Assembly: GCA_023678885.1 (NCBI GenBank)
Contig: CM042997.1
Coordinates: forward strand, 27,534,064 to 27,598,063
Direction: 5' to 3'
Length of the DNA stretch: 64,000 nucleotides
Source: Pogostemon cablin
Taxonomy: Eukaryota; Streptophyta; Magnoliopsida; Lamiales; Lamiaceae
A program made the position numbers and the translations under genes. A model generated the notes under the pieces. That model saw nothing but the letters and a program-made list of their open reading frames with translations, searched no databases and was not told the origin of the DNA. The first letter of the stretch is position 1. Every line of letters starts with the position of its first letter. Of the stretch, positions 1-10,027 are shown piece after piece.

Positions 1-2631
1 TAGGCAATGAATTGTATTCAGGAATATTTGTATGCAATGTATTTGGATGTTTTCATTGATGCAGATGACATATTAATATAATATGCGTTATCTCTCCCCT
101 ATTTTTGTGGGGAAATTAGTGGGACACATTATCTTTCTGCATCACACATTTAAATCAATATTTGAATACAATTAAAATAGAGATAAAAATGATATTTTAT
201 GCATTTAATTTGTATTGATAATTAATATAATTTACTTAGTGTATCTAGTAGTAATTTAGATATATAAATTGTACGTAATTCACCCATTTTTTTTTATGTA
301 TTTGAAATAAAAAGACCTAATCTGAACAAGACAAAAATTCAGGCCCAATTTATTTCCTAAAAAGGAGAGGAGTTGACTCCTGATATCAAGCCCATGTTTT
401 CTTATGTTGGGCCATTAGGAATAGTTTCTATTCCACCATTCCCATCCTAAACTATATATACTCAAATTGAAAAAAAGAAAAAGAAAAAAAAAATTATGTG
501 TGTGTGATGGGTGAAGACATGTGATGGGGGTGGGGTGGAGGGTGGGGGATGGTAACCCCCAAACTTCTCAAAATATCATCTATACCCCACATATATTTTC
601 TTTCCACTTTGGGCCCCTCAATTTTGATGTTTTGAACCTTTGGTTCCCTTCAAATTAAAGCCTTTTCTTATTGTTATAATGATGGTTGCAAAATTTCTTC
701 TCCTTTATTAATGTGTTTACAAGTTTTTCCCATTTGGCCCAGTGTGTGATTGTGATGCAAATTTTGGAGTTACTTGATATCAATGTGAAATGGAATTCAA
801 GTATGTGAACTATATTGATGAAATTATATATATAAAAAATAAAATGTCGTTTTTTTTCTAGAAATACTTTGTAGAGATGATGGGAAAATGCAAAATATGC
901 CTTTAAATAAACACGTGTTGGTTTCTTGTAAGAAAAAAGTGAGATGTGAGATCATAATATTTTCAGGAAAAAGTACCTTTTGTTTTATGATTTTAATTAT
1001 TTTCTGATAGTAGTAATATGGGCGGTTGAATTTATTTAATTTGAGTTGATATATCAACAGCTCAATGTGTTTTAGGCACCAACTCTGTGGGTTTGAGGTC
1101 TGGATTGTGACACATTATTTGACCATACAGTAACTATTATTTATTTAATTAATTACTATTAAATGCATAATCGGCGAAACGTAATCAAGAGTTTGAGATC
1201 TTATCCGTCCATATCATCCATTAACTTTTAATTTTATAAATCAGGACTTGATAACAACTTTTTTAATTTTATTATAAATCAGGACGTGGGAGCCAAAGAA
1301 AAATTAAAAAAATAAACACATGGGAATTTTTTCTCGAGTCTTCTTCTTCTAATAATAATAATAATTTTTTTAAAAAAAAATTGTATGCTCGTAACTATAT
1401 TATTAATAATAATAATCTCATTAAAACACTTAAACTCTTAATTCTAACACGTCTAAAGTTAATTTGTTTCGAGACATTACGCTTGGATCCTGTATTTTAT
1501 TATGTTATGTTATGATTCTAAATATCTCACTTTAAAAAATTTAAGGCTTGTAATGATGTATTGCTTCATTTAATAATTAATTAATTACGAGAGAATTTTT
1601 TTAAAAAATTAAAAAAAAAATAGTAGAGGTGGCGACCGACCATTGACATGTATTTTTAAAATTGAATTGGTGTGATAATTTAAACTGATTGGGCGCCTCG
1701 ACATCGTCTTACTTAGCTTTTTCAATCATTATTTTCACACACACTATTAATATAAGAAATACTTATATCTATATATAATAATAGTTAAGGTAAAGATATG
1801 TGAGAATTATACGAAGGAATGATTTTTGTGATGAGGTAATAATACTTTAATAAAAAGTGATATATAATTAATAAAAAATAATATTAGTGTAGTAACTTAT
1901 TTCATCATTTATGATATAAATAAAAATAATAATTAAATAGAAAAGGGTAAAATGGTAACAGTTGCATACACTCACAAACAAGCCCTACCAAGAATTAAAT
2001 CCACACCATATGAAAATTATCCATTTACAAGCCCTATCAAGAATTACATCCACACCATATGAAAATTATCCATTAGGCATTGGGTTTTGAAAATTATAAA
2101 TATACTTCAATCTTATGTAATGTTACTATTTCCAATTATGGTGAGATTAATACTGAAGTGTATTAGGGTGTAACTCCCCAAGTCTAAGGTTCAAATTCGT
2201 AAATGCAATTAATAATCATGGGAACTATACATAAAGCACAAAACTCTGAATCATAACTTCTCCGAATTAATTATTACTATCTATGTCCATCATTAACATA
2301 TCAATTTTGTAATTTTGGATTGTCCACTATTAAGTATAAATTTTCACTTTTTAACAAAAAGGTACATATATAACCAATATCACTCTCCACTAAGGCCCTC
2401 CCTCAGATATTGAAAAAACCCAAAAGCAAAGGTTTTTAACCATTGAGAGAGTGTATGATTTTAACCTGCATACTACCTAAGTTTTTTGAAAAGAGAAAAA
2501 AGGAGAAGGAGAGAGATTATGAGAAGTAGAAGAGAGGAGAGAGATTGCAAATTTTTTGAAGACACATGAGACGAGAGATGTGGGAGGACACAGAAGGTGG
2601 GCCCAATTTAAAAAAAAACATACTTTTTCTA
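1..2631. other. Intergenic AT-rich DNA, no gene seen
   Basis: No reading frame here resembles a protein and no RNA gene was recognised. A purine-rich stretch and a G-rich block lie at about 465-550. A roughly 49-bp segment is directly duplicated at about 1978-2075 (the unit contains the words accaagaatta and ccacaccatatgaaaattatcc). Everything else is low-complexity A/T sequence. Confidence 0.6.
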
Positions 2632-3223
2632 TTTCATAACTTGTTTTCCATTAAAATAATATACAATAGTTAATAACCATTAAACCCTTGGGTCATGTGG
2701 TTGTATTTTAGGCATTGATTAAAACACATGGCAAATATGTAATAGTTGGAATATGAGATGAAACACGGGAGTGGAATAGGTGATCCCAATTGATACAACC
2801 AATCCGAATCTCATGTTACACAATCGTGTTTCACTTGGTGTTTCATAACTTGTTTTTCATTAAAATAATATAGCATAGTTAATGACCATTAAACCCTTGG
2901 GCATGTGGTTATATTTTAGACATTGATTAAAACACGTGGCAAATATGTAATAGTTGGAATAGGAGATGAAACACGGGAGTGGAATAGGTGATCCCAATTG
3001 ATACAACCAATCCGAATCTCCTGTTCCACAATCGTGTTTCACTTGGTGTTTCATAACTTATTTTCCATTAAAATAATATACCATAGTTAATGACCATTAA
3101 ACCCTTGGGGCATGTGGTTGTATTTTAGGCATTGATTAAAACACGTGGCAAATATGTAATAGTTGGAATAGGAGATGAAACACGGGAGTGGAATAAGTGA
3201 TCTCAATTGTAATACAACTACTC
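2632..3223. repeat. Tandem array, about 2.9 copies of a 208-bp unit
   Basis: The unit begins with tttcataactt at 2632, 2841 and 3049, giving periods of 209 and 208 bp. Each copy carries the ordered words cattaaacccttggg, ggcattgattaaaacac, aatatgtaatagttgga and gagatgaaacacgggagtgg. The copies are near-identical, with scattered single-base differences, and the third ends early near 3223. The 64-codon minus-strand frame inside it exists only because of the repeat. It may be a local satellite seed or an amplified transposon fragment; I cannot tell which. Confidence 0.85.
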
Positions 3224-3395
3224 ACTTTATGTATAAATAATAATACTAATTAATTTACATGTAAAAAGCAAACAAATACGTTTGCAATGAACGGATGAAG
3301 TATTATTATTATTATTATTAGATTAATGAAATTAGAACATAATTACATGAGTGTGTAAAAATATCGAGTTATTAGTATTATAGTCTATATAAAGT

Positions 3396-3563
3396 ATTCC
3401 ATCCGTCCCAACTTCAACTTCACACTTTCTATTTTGGTCCGTTCAAATTTTAATTTCATACTTTTATAAAAGGAAAAAACAACTAACTAAGTAAGTCAAA
3501 AAATGACTTTTCTTAAATACCGTATTTACCATAAATGTGAAGTTTAATTTGGGAAGAAGGGAG
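3396..3563. mobile_element. Stowaway-like MITE, degraded
   Basis: The left end reads ttccatccgtcccaactt and the right end reads gaagaagggagta. These are diverged forms of the CTCCCTCCGTCC terminal inverted repeat that is common in plant Stowaway-type (Tc1/mariner-derived) MITEs, and TA lies on both sides. The interior matches the other copies in this window (tttcatacttt, acttttct). Confidence 0.6.
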
Positions 3564-5651
3564 TAAGTTTTTGCCACTTTTGATGGCCAACCAATAATTG
3601 TACAACACTTTTCACATGATTCCTTTGTGAAATTCAATTTTTCATTTTCAAATGAATGGCTGTTGTAAATTCTACAAATAACTTTATTAATTTATCCAAG
3701 CCATATGTCATCAAGTAGGAACGTCCAAAAAATTAAAGAAAATTAGAAGAAAAAAATCGTTGCTGTGTCTGGCAATGATGGGAATAAACAAATATTGGTA
3801 TTTAATTAAATATTGTTTAATCAAATTATGTAGAAATAAAAAAGTTGACTAGTAAGATGATAATAACATGGTTAATTCGACTCACGCAATCATAGTAAAC
3901 ATCTAAATTATGATACTAATTTATTGCTAAATGTCGACATGAGATGTATGATTGCAAATATGTGGAAAAATTATTATGATTAATCTAGTCATGCTAAAGT
4001 TGATAAATAAAATTAAATTTTGATAAACATAAGGAAGGATAATTTCGTAAGTTTGTTTTCGTAAAAATCATGTTTGGCGAGGATTTTTCGATTAAATTTC
4101 TCAAATTTCACCATAAAAAATAAAATGAAATGATTATATCAATTCCTACCCTTAAAATTACATTTTAATTACAAATTTATTATTCTCACTTAACACATAT
4201 AATATACTTTATTATTTATTTATTATTTAAAAATATTATATTACCCTCTAAAAATTAATAAAATATGAATATTAAAAAATATATTTTTTTAAAATTACAT
4301 TTCTATGCTAACCTGCGAACATAATGCAAGACGGACGAGTGTTACTATTCTCATTTCAATTATGACAACATTTGTTTGATAGATCAAATGAAAGAGGAAT
4401 TTATGTACAAGTTTACATGATGAAGGAATTTATGGTGTACCTCACCATAAGGCCCTCACTACCCCATCCTCGAAATTAGTGGAGAAAGTAAATCGTAGGA
4501 TGTACCTCAAGTGAGAGAGTTTTTATTGTTAAATTGTACTTGCAAGTGCCAAATCCATAATAACAAAATTACACATTTCTAAAAGCAAAATTAACCTAGT
4601 TAAATTACTTAAAAAAAATTTTTTTTTCAAGAATTAAATGGCCGGTTTGCTAAATAAATTGATTATTTTAACCCCCACTATTTCTGGAATAATCCATGTC
4701 CTTAATTAAAAGACACTTATTGATGACAAAAAAGTAAAGTTTGAACATGGGATGGTTGCCATTTGTCTAATTCAAGTATTCAACCTCACATGATTCCCAT
4801 GTTTCTATAATTATTTATTTATTTCTACCCAAAAAAAAAATCAGTAATAAATTTTGGATTGGAGAGATTTGATGTGGGTCCCAAAGGGCCGACGTAAATA
4901 TGGAGTTGATTGCTCAATAATTGAGAGAGATATTAATTAAGAATTAATTGGAATTTTGGTTGGATATGACTTTAGAAATATTCGAAGGGTCAGTTAATAA
5001 TGACCGTTGGATGAGATGATTTGAACGATGAAGATTATTACACATGTTCTACAAGGTTGTCTGCCTATCTGTCCTGACAGATCCAACGCCAGCTGCCAAA
5101 TTTCAACTTACAATTTGCCACATGCCTCAATAACCTAATCATATACTGTGATTGTGAGATGGCAAACATACTCACACTTTGTTTTATTTTATTTTATTAT
5201 TATTTTTTAATGGATAAAAATTAATAATAATAAAAATAATTGTTACCATTTTATAAAATAATTGTTACCAGGATTGAGTCGTGTTTAAATTTTAGACACT
5301 TCTAATGTACATTTTCAATTTTCATGCATATATTGTCGCAAAAACAAGTTTCTAATCGAAATAAATAAATAAATCGTATTAGGTGAGATTAAAAGAAAAA
5401 CAGTGAGTACTTCACAACTTTACAAACATGATGAAAATGCATGTCATAAATTTGTATGCCACGAAAAATGAGTGTGAATTATCAATGACAACTAGTATAG
5501 TATTTTAATTAAACGATTTACCTTCCTATAAACTTAAATTTTTAGATGGGGTAATTATTTGTGATGGTATCAAATTCCAGCCTAATTTGGGCATGTCAGG
5601 GGGCTAAGTGTTTGTTTGAAGGTAAATGATACTTAATATAATTACTATGTA

Positions 5652-5876
5652 CTCCCTCCATTCCGTCAAAAAAGAGGATATTTTATTTTTTTGCACGTAA
5701 ATTAAGGAATATTATTTAATGTGTAGTGGGTAGTTGTATTAGTGGGAGTGTGGACCCCATATTTTAATTGTATTAGAGGAGTTGTGTGAGTTCCATGTGT
5801 GCAAAAAAGAAAATATGACTCTTTGGGTGGAACGACCAAAATGGAAAAAATCCTCTTTAACTGGGACGGATGGAAG
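5652..5876. mobile_element. Stowaway-like MITE
   Basis: Ends are ctccctccattccgtc and ctgggacggatggaag, flanked by TA on each side. The interior contains the family words ttttgcacgtaaattaagg, gtagttgtattagtggg and gtgtgcaaaaaagaaaa that recur in the other copies. Confidence 0.75.
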
Positions 5877-6018
5877 TATATTGCTAGATTTGATTTTTTG
5901 TTATCTAATAAAGAGTGTATAGTTGGTTGGGATGAATTGATTGTATAATTAGGAGAATATATGACTTTGGTTTCTTAGTGAATTGATAAATGTTATTTCA
6001 CTGAAAACGGTTACATCA

Positions 6019-6377
6019 GGTACTTACGTACTGCGCTCCGGGGGGCTTGAACCCCTGACCTTTCAATCAGGGGCACCTCAATTAATATTGAGGGCTACAA
6101 GCGGCAGTGTGGGAGGCTGAAACTCAGTGGGAACCTGCGGCTCGGTGGGAACCTGCGGCTGAGCTAGGGGGAGGGTCAGCATGGAGCAATCACCAGCATG
6201 GAGCAATCACTTGGGGATCGACTCCTTGTGCGCAGTAGTTAAAGATATTAGGAACCTGTGATCCATTGTGTGGTTACCGCGATTTACTTGGAGACAGTTC
6301 TGAGGGGCCGGGACTGTTTCCTCGAGGACTAGTCGGGCGTAAGCCCGGAACCTCGGTATAAAAAAAAAAAAAAAAAA
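6019..6377 (+). mobile_element. Short poly(A)-tailed retroposon (SINE or 5'-truncated LINE end)
   Basis: This roughly 360-bp insertion is GC-richer than its surroundings and ends in ggcgtaagcccggaacctc followed by a run of about 17 A. It is flanked by a short near-perfect duplication: tacatca at 6012-6018 and tacatca at 6378-6384. A 3' poly(A) tail with a target duplication indicates L1-type retroposition. It contains internal direct repeats (gggaacctgcggct twice near 6131-6165, and agcatggagcaatcac twice near 6178-6210). No coding capacity is seen. The left part contains gggcttgaacccc, whose complement resembles a tRNA B box, but the orientation is wrong for a SINE promoter driving this tail. 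Confidence 0.6.
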
Positions 6378-6389
6378 TACATCAAGGAT

Positions 6390-6505
6390 TTATATACAAA
6401 GATGCTATCTGAAGTTTGATTCTGTCAGCAATGTGGTTCGGGGACAACATCCTTATGCCATGCTGAAGAGCATTTCTTTCTATTCAAATGTAGTAGATCA
6501 TGGTA
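6390..6505 (+). pseudogene. Relic of a LINE zinc-finger (zf-RVT) segment on the plus strand
   Basis: Plus-strand translation from 6418 gives FCQQCGSGTTSLCHAEEHFF followed by LFKCSRSW. The CxxC...H...C spacing and trailing W are those of the zinc-binding segment after the reverse transcriptase in plant LINEs. It meets, tail to tail, the minus-strand LINE whose own zinc finger ends at 6484. It is short and preceded by a stop, so it is a relic or an inverted piece of another LINE. It could be coincidence, though the combined spacing argues against that. Confidence 0.4.
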
Positions 6506-6795
6506 GCAAATATGATGAAAAGAAGTCTTCTTGCCTTGGTGTTGCTTCTAGTATTATGCAGTATCTTACGGAAGGCATCCGTTAGTGATATTAGTCTTCC
6601 TCTTCTCCATCCAATCCATCTTCTAACTTCATTCCAAATGTGTATGGAATATGGGCAGTGAAAGAAGAGATGCGATGTAGTCTCCTGATCAAAGCAAAAA
6701 CCACATCGTTTGTCTTCTCCTGTGCACCAAATCCTGTCCTTTGTGGCTACTCTTTCCCTATGCACTAACCATAGTCTGAAGCTGAACTTTCTCAC
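6484..6795 (-). pseudogene. LINE C-terminal zinc-binding (zf-RVT) domain
   Basis: A 103-codon frame contains the FSFRLWLVHRERVATKDRIW segment, then CGFC and HLFFHC, then IWNEVRRWIGW. This is the zf-RVT domain found downstream of reverse transcriptase in many plant LINEs. It belongs to the same element as 7514-8851 but in another frame. Confidence 0.85.
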
Positions 6796-7513
6796 AATTC
6801 ATTTGTGCCAAATCTATTTATAGACAAAGCTTGAGTCCGCTGTGTATCTACTTCTCAGATGATCATACATACGGCTAGCTTTGAATATTCCATTTTCACA
6901 ACACTTCTCCATAATACTAATCACTCCTTCATCTCCTTATGATTCATTCTCTATGGCATTCCTAATGGTAATGATAACTATCCATAAGTATGTAGAATTA
7001 TTATCGAGAGAGGTCACTGTCCACTGAGAAGATGAGAGGTAGATAGAGTGGATCCATTTCACCCAGAGAAATGAGGCTTCCCTGTGAACATCCCACAGTG
7101 CTGCTGCCAAAAGAGTCTTATTCCAAGTGGTAATGTCCTTCAACCCTAACCCCCTGCATTTTTAGGTTGAAGGATATCGTTCCATCTCACCGGGCTCACC
7201 TTTGTTCCCCACAAGAACCTGGGAATGATGGTCTCCATCTTTTTACCACCACAATTGGGATTTTTACAATGCCACACCAAAAAGATAGAATTCCATATAC
7301 CCCAGATATGATAGGTTCCAATCTACCCGTGAATGATAAAAGTTTAGAAGACCAAGTTTGTATCGTGTTATTAATGTCATTCAGAAGCGGTGTAAAATCC
7401 TCAACTCATATTCTCTTACTACAAATAGGAATGTCCAAGTATTTGAAAGGAATGATACCTGTATTGAATGAGAGAATCTGAGCAATTCGGTATCGAACAT
7501 GAGTCGAAACTCC

Positions 7514-8851
7514 CTAGGTAATGAGATTAGATTTATGAGGATTTGCAGTTAACCCAGAAACTTCAGAGAATCCTTTCAATATCCTTTCAATAGACTTTAC
7601 AGTTGCTACATCTCCATAACCCACAATCAGAAGATCGTCCACAAAGATCAGATGTGAGACATCTACACGTTTACAGATTCTAGAATGGAACCTGTACTCA
7701 TGAAGATCTACTGTTGTACTCATCAATCTACTAAGATACTCCATGCAAATAAAAAAGAGGAGCGAGGAGATCGGGTCACCCTGTCGAAGACATCGCTTGC
7801 CTTTGAAAAACCCCTTCAGTTTGCCATTGATGAGTAAGGAGTAGGAAGTAGTAGTAACACACTGCTCGATCCAAGTACAAAAAGTAGAGGGAAAACCTAA
7901 TCCCATAAGCAATTCAAAGAGATATTTCCAGCTAACAGAGTCATAAGCTTTGGAAATGTCAACTTTGACTGCCATCCTAGGGGAGATATTTCCTTCTCTC
8001 CATCCATAGCCCCTAAAGATCTCCTCTGCAAGCATCACACAGTCCCGCAATTTTCGTCCTTTAATAAATCCAAATTGAGATTGATTTATTAAGGAAGAAA
8101 AATAAATTCTGAGTCGAGCTGCTAAGACTTTTGAGATGATTTTGTACACCGTGTTGCAGCACGAAATAGGTCTAAAGTCTTGGACTCTCGGCTCATGTCT
8201 CTTTTTGGGGATCAAGAAAACAAATGTAGCATTCAACTGTTTGAGCAACTTCCCTTTCCGAAAGAATTCATTCACCGCCTCCACCACATCTCCACCAACC
8301 ACATTCCATGCACTCTGAAAGAAAGCCGAGGTATAGCCATCAGGACCAGAAGATTTATTTTTGTTGATTGACCACAAAGCTTCCTTAATCTCTGCCTCAT
8401 CTACTGGTGCTTCAAGATTACTAGCATCCATAGAAGAGAGTTTCGGTCCTCTATCCAACTCCTCCTGCTCCATTGACTGAGAAATCAAACCATCTTTATC
8501 AAGTATTGATTGATAATAGGAGAGAAATGTATCAATCAGTTCTTGGTACGAAGAAGTGGGTCCGCTATCAGTGTGAAGAGAATGAATACCATTTCTCGTT
8601 CCATTGCTTCGAATGAGAGATAAGTATTTTGTAGCGCGGTCCTGGTTCTTAATGTACTTTTGTTTGAGAACCTGCATAAGAAAGTTAGTCTCACAATCCT
8701 TCAAATGCTTATGTTTTCTTAGCTTCTCATTGATTTCCAGGTGTAGCTCATGATTATTCAGGCTCGACATAAAAAGAGTCTGGAGATGATGCAAGTGTTC
8801 TTTTCCTCTAGCTACTCTTTCTGAAATGTGGTAATAGTTCTGTTTGTACAA
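7514..8851 (-). pseudogene. LINE reverse transcriptase
   Basis: This open frame of about 445 codons covers a non-LTR reverse transcriptase (RVT_1). Its N-terminal third is the thumb-proximal linker typical of plant LINEs. The fingers/palm motifs follow in order: LIPKK, FRPISCCNTVYKIISKVLA, QFGFIKGR, VDISKAYDSV (first catalytic Asp), LRQGDPISSLLF and FVDDLL (the catalytic Asp pair with Val in place of Ala). It lacks the flanking parts of ORF2 in frame, so it is read as a remnant of the element and not as a functional host gene. Confidence 0.9.
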
Positions 8852-8969
8852 CTCCTTTAGTGGCTTTTTTTAGAGTTTTCAACTTTTGGCAAAGGATGAA
8901 CTACTTTGTACCTGCGATGTGTACCTGCCAATAAGAAGAAATAAGAGCAATAAAATTATCATGGTTAGT

Positions 8970-9317
8970 TCAAAAATTACAGAATATGAAGGGTCTTATA
9001 TAGTGGGGGCTCAGATTTTGGAAGGAGGTGATGGGAGAGAAATGATCAGAATGAGTGCCCTGTGGAAGAAAAATAGTTTGTAGATCCCAACCCATACTCC
9101 TCCAAATCTTGCACGTCATCACTCTATCAATTTTTGAACATGAAGCTCCATTCGACCAAGTATAGAAACAACCTGTCGAGTAAGTATCTTCCACCCCCAA
9201 TATAGAACACGTTTCATGCATTTCTCTAGTCCCCATATTCTGTGTAGCACTATTTCTCTCCCCCTCAAATCTAACACAGTTAAAGTCTCCTCCCAAGATC
9301 CATGACAATGGGTTCAA
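8970..9317 (-). pseudogene. LINE endonuclease domain fragment
   Basis: This 115-codon frame holds the C-terminal half of the exonuclease-endonuclease-phosphatase fold that L1 elements use to nick target DNA. GGDFN (catalytic Asp/Asn region), YTWSN and the SDH motif with catalytic Asp-His are all visible. The first half, with the catalytic Glu, is absent because the element is truncated just upstream of 9335. The frame breaks before the reverse transcriptase at about 8900. Confidence 0.85.
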
Positions 9318-9335
9318 GTGAAAGAGGGAGATGAG

Positions 9336-10027
9336 ATTTACTTAGTTTCTTTTGAATAAAATTTACTTAGTAAATAAATAAACTCTTATATAACACTGTT
9401 ATAAGAGTAATATTAGCTTCTTCGTATTGTACATTTTAAAAAAAATATTACTTACTGGAATTTACACTCGATTACATTAAAGTATCTCTCGAATACATTA
9501 CTCCTATCATATGAACAAATTCATTCTTTGTCTTTAGACTTTCTTATTTTTTAATTTGTTCCATAAATTATTGTAATATATTTGATGAGATGATTGGAAA
9601 CAATTTTTTTTTTTAAAAAAAACTCCAAGTTGATTTCAACAAGTTAGGTAAGTAAGAGAAATGTAATAACTAGAGTTATTAATGAAAATCATCGTCGCAA
9701 GTAACTAACAAGAAACCTATCCTTCCTTTAATAAGAAGAAAAAAAAAAGAGAGGCAAAATCAGGGGTAGTTATGATAATCAATCATTATTATATTCAAAT
9801 TAATTCAACTCATCCACTCATTGTAAGAAACTTTTCCAACAAGAATTTTGCCATTCAGTACACATAAGCATTATCCATTTGCAAGAAAGACAGTTTTGTC
9901 CATTCTCACATCACCAAATATTATAAATTCCAAAATGGGAGGAACACAAAAAAAAACTGTTATCTGACTAGACAACGTTCTCTCTCATAATCTCTCTCTC
10001 TCATCTTTTCCTCAGCCACGGGAACTG
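9336..10027 (+). promoter_or_regulatory. Upstream region and 5' leader of the CLC gene
   Basis: This AT-rich spacer lies between the LINE and the CLC start codon. A TATA-like tattataaat sits near 9919-9928. It is followed by a CT-rich leader (ctctctcataatctctctctc, 9978-9998), a common feature of plant 5' UTRs. There is no upstream in-frame ATG close to 10028. No other signal was recognised. Confidence 0.4.

Larger units (their letters stand above)
3224..6018. other. Intergenic AT-rich DNA with two MITEs
   Basis: Apart from the Stowaway-like copies listed separately (3396-3563 and 5652-5876), I see no gene, RNA or clear repeat here. A (tta)n run lies at 3301-3320. Confidence 0.5.
6480..9335 (-). 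mobile_element. L1-type LINE (non-LTR retrotransposon), 5'-truncated and frameshifted
   Basis: Read on the minus strand the order is that of a plant LINE ORF2. The end of the apurinic-type endonuclease (9317-8970) shows GGDFNCV, YTWSN, KIDRVM and SDH motifs. The reverse transcriptase (8851-7514) shows LIPKK, FRPISCCN, QFGFIKGR, DISKAYDSV, LRQGDPISS and the active site HLIFVDDLL. A connecting region follows with frame breaks near 7513 and 7166, then GLKDITTWNKTLLAAALWD (about 7150-6937). A CCHC-like zinc finger CGFCF...HLFFHC...W ends the element (6795-6484). The usual F/Y-A-D-D active site is F-V-D-D here. The N-terminal endonuclease half is missing and several stops or frameshifts exist, so it cannot be autonomous. 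No clear poly(A) tail or target duplication was found. Confidence 0.9.

Noticed and set aside
6030..6060. tRNA-like B box on the minus strand (ggttcaagcccc)
   Set aside because: No matching A box, no cloverleaf, and the poly(A) tail of the element lies on the other strand.
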